Assembly (NCBI RefSeq): GCF_001411555.2
Contig: NC_049907.1
Coordinates: forward strand, 4,782,243-4,846,242
From: Juglans regia
Taxonomy: Eukaryota; Streptophyta; Magnoliopsida; Fagales; Juglandaceae
Direction of reading: 5' to 3'
DNA length: 64,000 nt
Made by a program: the position numbers and the translations under genes. Positions 11,401 through 20,650 of the stretch are shown piece by piece (position 1 is the stretch's first letter; each line of letters starts with the position of its first letter). A model generated the notes under the pieces. That model made no database searches and was not told the origin of the DNA. It saw only the letters and a list, made by a program, of their open reading frames with translations.

Positions 11401-11586
11401 AAGCTGAGAGTGACCACCTCACCCATCAGCTTGCAGGGAGATGTTAGAAGAAACTCAGCTGACCAAGATCAAGGCTCAATTGACAAAGATAAAGGCTTGA
11501 TCTCAGCCACTAATTCAGCCTCAGATGGAGGCCCGCATGCAGACCATGCTCAAGACAGCAAGACAGTTGATGCTTTCCTTGTATAG
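8443..11586 (+). CDS. copia-2 Pol: integrase, reverse transcriptase, RNase H
   Basis: An uninterrupted 1047-codon frame. In order it has the integrase zinc region IWHRRLGHP...CEACQ (about residues 45-85) and the catalytic core with HSDLW (about 110), QSDGGGEF (about 171) and NGLAERKH (about 206). RT runs from NNWVYKIKQK (about 528) with YVDD (about 679). RNase H has YSDSDWAS (about 842), SSTEAEY and DNLGALSLA. The true polyprotein starts upstream in Gag; 8443 is only the start of this frame after the T-run shift. The last 48 codons read into the 3' LTR before the stop at 11584-11586. All catalytic residues I looked for are present, so this Pol is probably competent if the upstream shifts are errors or bypassed. 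Confidence 0.92.
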   Translation: MKDNITGQTLMQGPSRDGLYPIKLSKSINKVKKFTSFLGVSANANIWHRRLGHPASLVLDKIRKFAHIPVIQSTEHSVLCEACQLAKAKNLPFPASTIVTNEPLEIIHSDLWTSPVLSTTGFKYYVVFIDNYSRFTWIYPLKTKSETFDSFVKFKCQAENLLSKKIKNFQSDGGGEFLSTQFKKFLTANGIHHRISCPYTAQQNGLAERKHRHIVEMGLALLAQSKLPNTYWTDAFNTSVYLINRLPSLVLKDNCPYTKLLNKVPDYSFLKVFGCCCYPLFKPYNTHKLMYRSKKCIFIGYCSNYRGYRCLDPMTGKILTSRNVIFDEQSFPAQDWKPSLLKSSARDLPQQVSTLHSNDVILPVYHTTSTQSSDVSVNIAPPAESVDPSVEPQMSPNFSSPLEPPQVEEQMSSTACSIPETLQVEDTAVPTAPPIETIAASTHPMTTRSKDGSRKTKAFPDYKVFSVIKHPLMALHTVTPNTTLPTTPHLYSQAIKSPHWIQAMQEEFDALLCNHTWTLCPRPPTKNVIHNNWVYKIKQKADGSLDRFKARLVAKGYEQQDGIDYTETFSPVVKVSTIRTILAIAVHYNWPLRQLDVSNAFLHGTLEEEVYMEQPAGFKNKKYPNHVCKLHKSIYGLKQAPRAWFNKLATTLIAFGFQESKVDYSLFVYHCSDIHIFLLVYVDDIILTGNNTAAMRGLINCLKQHFAMKDLGSLSFFLGIHVQYLTNGMLLSQSKYALDLLSRFKMTEAKPAKTPIPAGSQLSKHHGDPLENVTEYRQLVGALQYLTLTRPDISFTVNQLCQFMHNPSTVHWTAAKRVLRYLKGSLNHGLLFTKGSLTLNAYSDSDWASNPDDRRSTTGYAIYLGPCLISWSAKKQTVVSKSSTEAEYRSLALTTAEVYWLRMLLKELQVPLGTAPTLWCDNLGALSLATNPVYHARTKHIEVDYHFIREKVVNKDITTRYLSTIDQVADIFTKGLTSARFLLLRDKLRVTTSPISLQGDVRRNSADQDQGSIDKDKGLISATNSASDGGPHADHAQDSKTVDAFLV
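11431..11441 (+). promoter_or_regulatory. Polypurine tract of copia-2
   Basis: TTGCAGGGAGA directly abuts the 3' LTR start, the position of the plus-strand primer in LTR retrotransposons. Confidence 0.7.
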
Positions 11587-11783
11587 ATATCAACTTTCCT
11601 TGTATAGATTTATTCTCTATTTAGTTTCCTTATCTAGATTTATTCTGATTGAATGTAATCTAATCACATTGTTTCTTTCTATGTCTCAATCCCTACAATT
11701 ATGGGAACATGTGTATTTAAGCAGCTCTGCTGCATTGTAAAGAAAAACAGTTAGCATTTTATTTTCCTCTATAGTTTTTTTCA
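11442..11783 (+). repeat. 3' LTR of copia-2
   Basis: 342 bp, from TGTTAGAAGAAAC to TTTTTTTCA, followed by the ATTCC TSD at 11784-11788. It contains the C-terminal codons and stop of Pol. Confidence 0.94.
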
Positions 11784-12720
11784 ATTCCTCGGGTGCATGA
11801 AAACTCAAAGCGGAAAGTAAGAGATGGTAAAGTCAATTTTTGGCAAGATCGATGGTTTGGTGATGCGCCTCTTTGTGATAATCAACAGGTCACAGATTTG
11901 CCGAATCTTAAATTGGAGGAGTGCAAGTCTGGAAGGTCATGGAATGTGGAGCTATTCATTGAGCTTGTGGGGTATGAAAAAACAAAGGAATTGCTTGAGC
12001 AGTTGGGAAGCATAAAAAGTGGTACTGATTTGTTAATATGGTTGCCGAATTCAGATGGAAGATTTACGACTCGTAGTGCTTGGAATTATATACGCACAAA
12101 AGACCCGAATTTTCCTTGGTAGAAATGGGTGTGGCATGCGGCTCTACCAAAGAAAATTTCAGTAACCATGTGGAAGGCAATGCATGCGTGCTTACCTCTG
12201 GATGATCGAATTCGACGGGTTGGTATACCTTTAGTGTCTCGGTGTGATTGCTGTGGATCTCGTGGCTATGAAGACCTTGATCATGTCTTTGCGCGTGGTG
12301 AGTTTGCGGAGAAAATTTGGCGTATAGTCTCTCTGTCCATTGGCATGCCGTGTTTGGAGGGTAGAACCTGGAGAGAAAGGGTTGAAAGTTGGCATAGACG
12401 TGCTCGTAATTCAGCGAAATTGGGCCAACTTAATGCTTAGTGCTTTTGCTGTATCAACTTAATGGGTTGGGCTGGCAGAGAGTTGAAATCGAGATGGACT
12501 CGCTTCTTGTTATCAACTGGTTGAAGATGCAGCGATGTGGTTTATGGTATATGGAGGACTATTAGGAAGAGATTCAGCACTGGTTAAATGGTATTAATTT
12601 TTCTCTAGCTCATGTTTACAAAGAGGTAAATGGAATTGCAGATGGTCTTGCAAAACGGGGTGCTAAAGGATACTCGGGGCTTTTGGTCCTCATTGTCAGA
12701 TCTCCCTTCCATCGTTAGAG
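11784..12720 (+). pseudogene. LINE-A ORF2 part 3: zf-RVT and RNase H
   Basis: The LINE frame resumes with VHENSKRKVRDGKVNFWQD. The zf-RVT domain at about 12130-12300 shows WHAALPKKISVTMWKA, CLPLDDRIRRVGIP and the CDCCG...EDLDHV block. A stop at 12120-12122 and a deletion after 12440 remove most of RNase H. Its end is still readable as EIEMDSLLVINWL (about 12490) and VYKEVNGIADGLAKRG (about 12615-12660). The domain set is characteristic of plant L1-clade LINEs. Confidence 0.86.
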
Positions 12721-12865
12721 GGATCATTAGATTGGATAAGGGAGGTTATTCGTATATCAGGAAATGTAGGAGGTAGGTTTTTTTTTTTTTTTTTTTTCCT
12801 TTTGGGTTGGGTTGTTTTTGTTGGTTGGTTTATGTTCTCGTTCATAGTTTTGGTCCTTTTTCGAA

Positions 12866-12885
12866 AAATAAAAATAAAAAACTGG
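12866..12885 (+). repeat. A-rich 3' tail of LINE-A
   Basis: An AAAATAAAAATAAAAA tract closes the LINE 3'UTR. The next base begins NLR-like sequence. Confidence 0.75.
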
Positions 12886-13010
12886 GCACGATGTGGACAA
12901 AATTTGTGGTGGCAATTTATCTATTTTCTTAAAGGAGTCGTAGTTGATATATGTGAGGACAACTCGTTACCATTGGTGTTATTAAATCCACTCTCTTATC
13001 CCAACTATTT
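12886..13010 (-). pseudogene. Relic of NLR leucine-rich repeat at the LINE-A insertion site
   Basis: This stretch aligns by eye, with scattered mismatches, to 42258-42385 inside the NLR-3 LRR (shared GTCGTAG, GGACAAC.CGTTACCATTGGT and CCACTC blocks). On the minus strand it reads the degenerate equivalent of DKRVDIIPMVTSCP. No open frame survives and the rest of this copy is missing. It shows a further NLR copy once lay here before LINE-A inserted or recombined. Confidence 0.7.
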
Positions 13011-14340
13011 CGACTGATCTTTTCTTTACCATTAGCCCAAAAGGCTCATCGAACCCGAATGAGGCACAATAGACGAGTCCAGTCCTAAAAAGTTTGGTCC
13101 ATCCTACATAAAATTAAACCTCGAGACACTGAAAGTATTATATTACATAAAGTTTATTCCAAATTCCAACGCCTAGATTGTGATAACGACGTCCCAACTT
13201 ATTTTAGTTCCATGAAAACTGATTTCAAGTTTTGCAAGTATTTATAATTAATCAAATCAAGATATTTTCATTACAGATATATAGAGCTGCAAAAGATACC
13301 AAATTAAGACAAGATTAGAGATGCTCTTAAGAAAGAAGGAATTAATTAAATGTACGAAAGACATTATATTAAAATATAGCATGCAGTAGGGCACACCGGA
13401 TAAAGAAATTAGCTGATTCAGAAGTTATTAAATTGATTAAAAATTCTGAGAAAGCTACTGATTGGATCATCGAACCTATAGATAAAGACACAAGATTACT
13501 TCGATCTTTTGAGAGTTAGTGTATTAAATAAAAAACTTCATCGAGATCATAATCGATATGTGCATAATATAATGTAATGGGCGGCTTCAAAATGTCTATT
13601 TGGAAGTATACCGTCTTTTGAATTTTCATAGTGGAAAAGACCCTTAGGTTATATGTCTGTAACTAAGGTAGCTTTGTCTACCAAGAATTCTCTTTGTTTA
13701 GTTTAATACAATATAACTATCTTGCCTTAATAAAAATCAATAAATAAATAAAATTAACAATAACTTACGGAAAGTACAGGGGACGTAAATGAAGTGATAA
13801 TAAGAGGTTGCTCAAACATCTGAAAGGACAAAAATAAAAAGAGTTAGCTACAACACATTCAATAAGTAGCAAAATTCATGACTTTAATAAAAAATCATCA
13901 ATGCAACATCACAAGATCATATTGAGATTTTGCAACAAGCTCATATAAGATTATAAATATCAAATTATATCAATATATAAGGATTCATTTAATTTTCCCT
14001 TTAAATGAGGTATTTAAAACCAAACGACCATTGGATCAACAAATCATCAAGACATGCAGACCCAAATCACCATGAAAACTGATTTCAAATTTTGCAAGTA
14101 TTTATATATAATCAAATCAAGATATTTTCATTACAGATATATCTATATATATAGAGCTGCAAAAGATACCAAATGAAGACAAGATTAGAGAAGCTCTTAA
14201 GAAATAAGTAATTAATTAAATGTACGAAAGACATTGAAATTAGAATATAGCATGCGTGCAGTTGCGCATTCCGTTCAAGTTTTTGAAAAATTTTAAGTAC
14301 ATGAAGTCTCCGCTATGTAATATATATTTAGCATTAATAT
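13011..14340. other. Intergenic DNA with two copies of NLR 3'-flanking sequence
   Basis: No gene is seen. 13212-13400 and 14070-14300 are homologous to each other and to 41596-41820, the downstream flank of NLR-3 (shared AACTGATTTCAA..TTTGCAAGTATTTAT). The 14070-14300 copy belongs to NLR-1. The 13212-13400 copy has no NLR coding sequence next to it, so it marks a lost or deleted copy. The rest is AT-rich with no recognisable structure. Confidence 0.6.
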
Positions 14341-14359
14341 TTCCTTTTGAGTAAAATCT

Positions 14360-17300
14360 TTAATCTTGAATTTGAAGGGAAGACACGTGTCGGATTTTGT
14401 AGAAATCCTGTCCACTTTCGCCAAGTCTATCTCTGAATGACACGGGCATGCCTATGATTTCTAATTTTTGCAGAGTAGTGACGAACTGAAGTCCTTCTGG
14501 AACCATCCTGAGATTGTCGCTACTTTCAATCTTCAAATGGCAGAGGCTGGGCAAGGATCCTTCCTCCACCAACCACTCCTCCAAGTTATCTAAATGAGAA
14601 AGAATGAGAGATTGAAGTTTAGGAAATCCTCTTACAGAACAGATCATCTTCTTCCCTGTGCAGGCAAGAGACCCAAGGTGGACAATCCTAATTTAACTTC
14701 TCCAAAGTCAGCATTGGGTCTTCTTCAAGACGAGTCTCAATTAACTTTAACTGGACAAGATATGGAGAGATTTTGTCATGTTCTGGCAATTTCTCTATTT
14801 ACCCAAAGAGTAACTTATATAAGTTAGGACAACTTGTTACTATTGGTATAATATCCACTCTCCTGTCATATGAAGATTGAATGAGAGTTCTATGATGAAC
14901 GATCTTAAGAACACGAAGAGAGTTGAATGTGAGATTTGAAGGCATTATGTTCTTTCCAAACTCGTCAAATCCAGCCGTCGGATCTTTAACATCACATATG
15001 AAAACAGGAGTATTCACAAGTGTTTGCAGCTTACTAGTATTAGGTAGTTGCAACTTCCCACTGACTTTGGATAACCGAGGTAGATACAGATGCCGCAAGT
15101 GCTCCATATTTCTGAATACATCATTTGGCACATTAACTTCCTCATGTGTCGATCGCAAATCTAGTGTTTGCAAGCACTTCAAATTTCTTAGAGATGGGAT
15201 ACTTCTTACACCAGTATTCCTCATAGATAAGAATCTCAAGTGTATGAGACTATTGATCTCAGGGGGGAAATCCATCACCGCAGAGCCTTCGCGATTCATT
15301 AATAAATTAAAGACTCTAAGATATTTGAAGTTCCTTAGCATAGACTTCTGATCTTTCAAAGGCACAGAGAATGTTAGAAGAGACCTTAGTTGAAAATATT
15401 TTTGGGATGTCGATTGAAGTATAAATCCAAGTCTCACGGGATCACTTGATCCACCAGTGATAGCAACTCTTCGAACTACACCAATGGGAGCTTCTATTTC
15501 TTCATTGGACTCGTGATTAATATTGATGGCGTTGAGAAAGTTTTCCAATTTAGCTTTTTCCACACAAAAGCCTCGCATAAGATCATGGAGACAACAAGTT
15601 TTGATCCTTGCAACTGAACTCTTTTTTCCTACTTGTACCATACACCTTTGAACTAGCTCCTGTAAATATCGTTCTCCAACATCCTCCAGTGTTTCCTTTC
15701 CAGTGTGTTGCATTTGAGGTATAAGACCTTCGGCCATCCACATATGAATTAACTCCTTAGTCCGTATCTCAAAATCCTCTGGGAAATGGGCTAAATATAG
15801 GAAGCATAATTTTAAGTGTGAAGGCAAATCATCATAACTTAGATCTAAAATCATGCTTATTCCAAGATCTTTCTGTTGATGAAGGTATGATTTAAAATTT
15901 CTCTGCACTTGTTCCCACTCTTCTAATGTCTGTTTTGTTGCCAAAAGTCCTCCTAATACAATGACCGCCAATGGTAAACCCTTACAATAGATAACCATCT
16001 CGTTTCCTAAAAATCTCATTTCTTCCTTGATTTCAGAATCTGCATAGCCAACAACAACGTAAACAATATCATTCCATCTTGCATATTGAGCCAACATAAA
16101 AAAAAAAAAAAAAGAAAAAAAAAATAATGGCCCTAGTTTAAGGCTCGAAAGCTTTCAATGTCTAATTATAAAGTGACTAAACCATTGAAAAATATGGACT
16201 AAAAGCAGAGTATGCATAGTTATTGAAAGATTGTCCCTCCTGATCAATCAAATACTTGCGTTATTAAATGGTTTTCACTTTCAGCCAATGTAATATTGTC
16301 TTGTATTAAAAAAAAATATCCCTTCAATTAAGAGAGATAGACATATGCAGTGTGAGCCCTACAGTATTTATATAAATATTGTTGTTCCTCACTCATATGA
16401 CTATATCTCTTCCACTTACAAAGAGATAAGGTCTTCATATGTAGTGATTCATGGGATATTCTTGAATCCTCTCATCACAAAAATCAACATGTATGTTCTC
16501 ATACTTATAAATACATGTGTAATTTTCAAAAAACAAATGTGTCAATTTTTCATTCAGACTAATAACATAAACTCATCATTGACCAACCTAATAGGTTTTT
16601 TCATTTTTCGTAGTGAAACCAACCAATTCTAGCCGCAAGACGGCAAAAATTCTTGATCATTAAGTTGCAAATTAATTATTGCCCAAAAGTAAAAATAGCC
16701 AAAAAGGAAACATGTTTCAAAACTATAATCCAAAACAAGATTATAGTCAAAAAGAATTTCGGCATAACTTAGCAAAATCAAAATGACTGCTATATATGGA
16801 TGGTCCGATACTAAATAAACTAGCTAGTATCTTCTCTAGATGGAAGAAAGATTTCCATTGGAAAGGTAGTTTTGTCCAATCGGCAAAAGCAATGATATCT
16901 TGTATTTCCGTTGCATGCATAAATTATCATTTCAACAATCAACTTCTACGGTAATGATAAATAAGCTACCTAGTATTGTCATAATATGGGCCAATTTCAT
17001 TCTTTTAACAAACAAAGGTTAAAGCAAGTGTAAACCACCTTTTTTTCTGATCTCTCTCTTAAGTCCTATTCAATATGTTAGTCAAATAACGGGGAAAAAA
17101 ATAATACCGTGACTAAACCAGCAATCATTACATATAAAAAATGCACTCTTAGAAAATCTAGCGAATGAGAATTAGATACTGTCTATATACCTTCTCTCCA
17201 TGATATTGCTAAATTTTGAAGCAATTCCCGGCTGTTGTCATCGTTTAGAAACTTTAATCTGTGAAGGCGGCCCCTTGGATCTGCTTGCAAAGCCAAGTCT

Positions 17301-18247
17301 TCATTACGAGAGGTAAGTAATATTCTGCTGTCCGTATTATTCATTGGGAAGGCAGCACGTAAACTGTTCCAATCCCCAACTTTCCAGATATCATCTAGAA
17401 CCACCAAACATTTCTTTTGCTGCTGAGTTTCACAAAGTTTCTGAGCAAGCTCTGCATCTGTCATGCTTCGAATTTCATCTATCTGCTCTTTAGATGGAGA
17501 GATCATAAGACCGGTCATAACTTCTTCCCAAACATCTCTTCTTTGACATCGTTGAGAGATACATGCCCAAGCTCGGCATTCGAAGTGACTCTTGACTTGT
17601 GGATGATGATAAGCCTTCCTAGCAAGAGTAGTCTTTCCAAGACCACCCATACCACATATAGAAACGACTCTGTACTTGTATTTGACCTCTTCTGTCAAAC
17701 ATGCCACCACTTCCTTCAGGTTATCCTCCAATCCAACAACAACATGATCATGTTCAACATGCGCATAAGTTTGCCTTTGCTCTCTTATCTTCTCGCTCAA
17801 AGAACTCGGGCCTCCACCTTCCATCGAATCAAATTTTATGCCATAATTTTGTAAACGTGAGTTCAATGTAGAAATTCTCTTTGTTATTTTACCAATCTCT
17901 GAGTTAGTTTGGAAAATAGCTTTTGCTTCTCCCAAGATGCAAGCAAACCTCTTGAGGAGGTTTTGTTTGCCTCCTCCCTTTCTGGAGCCAACTTCGAGGG
18001 CATGCCTCTCAATAATATCTTCGGCGTCATAAGCAACATCTCTGATATCTGCAACCCACTGGCGTACACTATTATTTCTTTCATTTTGCCTCGCATCTGC
18101 AACTTTTAGGAGACTTTGGATCAGTTTGAGCTCATCCTGTAGCAGTTTAACTCGGTCACTCACCCCGTGCAAGGATATTGTTTTTAGTACGAGCAAATCA
18201 TCAAGCCTTTCCACCACAATAGCAATAGAGACGATAGCCTCTGCCAT
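14360..18247 (-). pseudogene. NLR-1: CC-NB-ARC-LRR resistance gene (RPP13/RPP8-like), broken in LRR
   Basis: Intracellular immune receptors of this family detect pathogen effectors and bind ATP through NB-ARC. Exon 1 (18247-17191) encodes MAEAIVSIAIVVERL, the coiled coil with a DAEDIIE (EDVID-type) motif, P-loop GMGGLGKTT (about residues 199-207), RNBS-A, kinase-2 LVVLDDIW and RNBS-B RILLTSRNE. The intron (17190-16040) is GT..AG with GTATATAG at the donor and TATGCAG at the acceptor. Exon 2 (from 16039) carries GLPLAV, LKLCFLYLAHFPEDFEI, LHDLMR (MHD position) and LRRs. Lesions are a GAA-to-TAA type nonsense at 14799-14801, by comparison with NLR-3, and a net 5-bp deletion near 14684-14708 that shifts the frame. 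The original LRR end remains readable at 14360-14647. I preferred MAEA over an ATG six codons upstream because it matches the family. A truncated CC-NB-partial-LRR protein might still be made. Confidence 0.9.
16040..17190 (-). other. Intron 1 of NLR-1
   Basis: 1151 bp with consensus GT and AG ends, in the NB-ARC between RNBS-C (ISWRE) and GLPL. Joining the exons gives SWRE-D-SEIKEEM in one frame, and the homologous joint in NLR-3 gives SWRE-D-CIIKENM, which supports the splice call. The intron has a poly-A tract at 16099-16125. It is about three times longer than the 373-bp NLR-3 intron. Its 5' 195 bp (16994-17190) is shared with NLR-2. Confidence 0.8.
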
Positions 18248-18520
18248 TTCTCTTCTGCTCGTCACAAAAAATAGGAATAATAGAAGAAGATATATTAGAG
18301 ATTTGGATGAAACTCTCGGCTCAAGTTTTGCAAGAAAGTATAATGTTATTGATGTGCAACGCTTGGTATCACGCCAAGAGAGGATTCAACCAAAACTGCG
18401 TGCAAACAGATCGTCCAGCAAGGAGGGTCCTCGCGGTTTCAAAAATAAGAAAATCTCTTAAAGGCGGCCATTGGATACGTGCAATATTTGGCAATTCTAA
18501 TGTTAAAACCAGTTAATAGT
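18248..18520 (-). promoter_or_regulatory. 5' flank of NLR-1, conserved with NLR-3
   Basis: 18266-18440 matches 44941-45115 upstream of NLR-3 (shared GTCACAAAAAATA.GAATAATAGAAGAAGATAT). This is probably the 5'UTR and proximal promoter carried along in the duplication. No clear TATA box was assigned. Confidence 0.5.
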
Positions 18521-19205
18521 TCAGTAACTGAATCACTAGTAAATTAAGAAGAGAAAGGAACATGTTTGTGTCCATCATCTCATTAATCGGTACATACGAA
18601 ATTGCAATGAAGAAAGAAGCCTGCAGGACAAATTCTTGCTGGTGGAGGCAAGGTCACCTTGGGCAAAGATGGGAAAATCAAACCAGAAAACCAAGAAAAC
18701 CCACGACAGTGAGAAAATCAAACGACTGCTAACCCATAAATCAAACCCACGACAGCTAACTCATAAATCAAACGCACGACTGTAACCCATAAATCAAACC
18801 CTAAAATCTAAAAGAAAATGGCATGTGAAAAAATAAAAAATTTACCAACGACAGTGAGAAGATGTTCGCTGCAATCAGTGCTGCGTGCGAGGGAGGGGGT
18901 GGGGAAGGGAAAAGACGCTGCAATCGGTGAAGTTCGAGGGATGAGGACTCGCTTGAAGAATTCGTGAGAGGGAGGGAGGGGGATGGAAGGGAAGGAAGGG
19001 GGAAGGAAAAATTAAAATCTCTAAAAGGCGGCGATTGGATACGTACAATATTTTATATCGAGGTCTTGATCCAACTATCTATTAAGTAAATAAAATAAAA
19101 TATATGAGCAATTAAAATTAAAATGAGAAAATAAATTTATAGAACGCACTAGCATTTTCTATAATTATTTGAAAACCTTGGAAACCGAATTCAAGTTGAA
19201 TAATA
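18521..19205. other. NLR-1 upstream region with short repeats and a purine-rich block
   Basis: 18722-18795 has about three degenerate tandem copies of an ACCCATAAATCAAACGCACGAC-like unit. 18870-19010 is a strongly purine-rich block whose minus strand is CT-rich, ending in CACTGTCGTTG followed by GTAAAT at about 18842. It could be an upstream noncoding exon and donor of NLR-1, but this is speculative. 18447-18500 and 19012-19070 share AAAGGCGG.GATTGGATACGT.CAATATTT. Confidence 0.4.
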
Positions 19206-19418
19206 ATAGGTTATTATTCTGTTACTATCAATTTATTATTTTTTTATATTTAATTTTATATTTTATTTAATAATTAAAGAAGTAAGGTTTAATAAAATTA
19301 TATATATTTTTTAATTTTTTCTTAATAATTAAAAATGTTAAAAAATATTTTTAAAAAATAATAAAAATTTTAAAATACATTTAAATAGTAGATAAATAAT
19401 AATAGAATAAAAACCTAT
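19206..19418. mobile_element. AT-rich MITE with terminal inverted repeats
   Basis: The left end ATAGGTTATTATTCTGTTAC and the right end (complement ATAGGTTTTTATTCTATTAT) are inverted repeats enclosing AT-rich DNA, 213 bp in all. No coding capacity. The superfamily was not assigned and no clear TSD was found. Confidence 0.6.
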
Positions 19419-20650
19419 CTCTACCCATTCAAATTAAGAGAAAGGGCTGTGTTACAGTTATTGAGAAACTGTACGGAAAAAGGGTACCAATTGTGGTGGC
19501 ATACCAACTTAACTGCATGGCTATTAATTAAAGAGTCACTGCTAAGCATGCCTATATGTCAAATTCTCTTTTTTAATTTTTATCATTTTTTCTTTTTATA
19601 TTTTTTAATATTTTTAAATTTTTAAAAAAATTAAAAAATATATTAATATACTAATAATCACTTACATAATCCGTAAATAAAAGAAAAAAATTAAAAATAA
19701 ATAAATAAATATATAAACGGTCAAAATAAAAAATTAAAATAGAAAGATAAAATAACATTATTTTTAATTAAAATATAAAAACTGGAGCCATATTCCTGAA
19801 AATAGTTCACAGAGGATAGATCCCGAAGAAAGAAAACTTTCTTTTCCGTGAAGCATATATTCTACTAAGATCTCATCTTTTTGCTACCTCTTGCAAAGTT
19901 CATACCAAACACGGTTGATTTATTTATTTAGTACAAATTAATAAAATAAAACTCAAACTAACTAACTAATTTATTAGTATATAACAAAGGTTAAAGACAA
20001 AAATTGCTACGAACTAATTGGAATCCAAGAAGAGGGCAAGAAAATAAATTGAAAAACAAAAGGTTTTCCATGGACGGAAAAGGGAGTTAAAGAAGCGCCA
20101 AATAGTAAGAAGCAAATGAGCTTTTCGAAGATGAGAGTGAGATCTTTAGGAGCGAAAGCTCAGCTTGATGAATTGTTGTTGCTTGCTATTCTTCTTCCTT
20201 GCACCTATAGTTCAAGTTCAAGCCCCTAAACTCCACTAAAATTCCTTAAATATTCTTGTATTGTAACGTAAATTCACTAAAAATAAATGAGTATTTGTGA
20301 CGAATTATTTACGATAAAAATAACTAATTGCGACAAAAATAAATTCATTTTAACAAGAAATAGTCACATTTGCAGGAAACAACTGTCCACAACTAAGCAG
20401 TTTTCTTACAATGAAAGATCTACCAATTCACTCAAATAATTGGTTAGTTGACATTCATGCAATAATATAATAAGAAAATGCTTAACAAAAAATAAATTAA
20501 TTACATAACACCAATATTAAAAACGAAAGGAAACCCTTTAAAAAACTATTTAAAGGTAAAACCCTACGAGATAGCCAAATTCAGAAAAATCAATTTTATT
20601 ATTTAAAAATCAATTACAAGTAAGTTTCATTTATAAAATATTTGTCAATT
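19419..20650. other. AT-rich intergenic DNA
   Basis: No gene is recognised. 19570-19760 is very A/T-rich, with long T and A stretches of the sort seen in MITE interiors, but I could not pair terminal repeats. The remainder has no open frame of note. Confidence 0.4.

Larger units (their letters stand above)
6809..11783 (+). mobile_element. copia-2: young, nearly intact Ty1/copia retrotransposon
   Basis: The element is 4975 bp with two 342-bp LTRs, a PBS at 7151, a polypurine tract at about 11431-11441 and a perfect 5-bp TSD. By eye the LTRs differ at three positions only (A/G at LTR position 2, T/C in the AGATAG/AGACAG motif, T/A in GTTTGC/GTTAGC). All Gag-Pol domains are present in the order Gag, PR, INT, RT, RNase H. 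The only coding lesions seen are two single-base-type frame changes in T-runs. The DNYxxW-type Gag and protein style suggest the Ale/Retrofit group, which is my inference. It lies within LINE-A. Confidence 0.95.
470..12885 (+). mobile_element. LINE-A: L1-like non-LTR retrotransposon, split by two nested copia elements
   Basis: Three collinear pieces (about 470-1927, 6004-6808, 11789-12885) encode in order the endonuclease C-terminus, reverse transcriptase, zf-RVT and RNase H of one plant LINE ORF2. The piece ends coincide with target-site duplications of the two insertions, and removing the insertions restores LINE protein continuity at both joints. The element is 5' truncated: ORF1 and most of the endonuclease are absent. 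The 3' end has a long T-run (12779-12797), then an A-rich AAAATAAAAATAAAAA tail ending near 12885. Many stops and shifts show it is dead. Confidence 0.9.

Noticed and set aside
546..12896. TGGGCACG shared between LINE-A start (about 553) and the sequence after its tail (12889) as a LINE target-site duplication
   Set aside because: At 553 the bases encode the conserved SWARLDR endonuclease motif and at 12889 they belong to the NLR relic, so the match is chance.
18722..18795. CRISPR-like array of short repeats
   Set aside because: The units are contiguous and degenerate without unique spacers, and the genome is a plant's.
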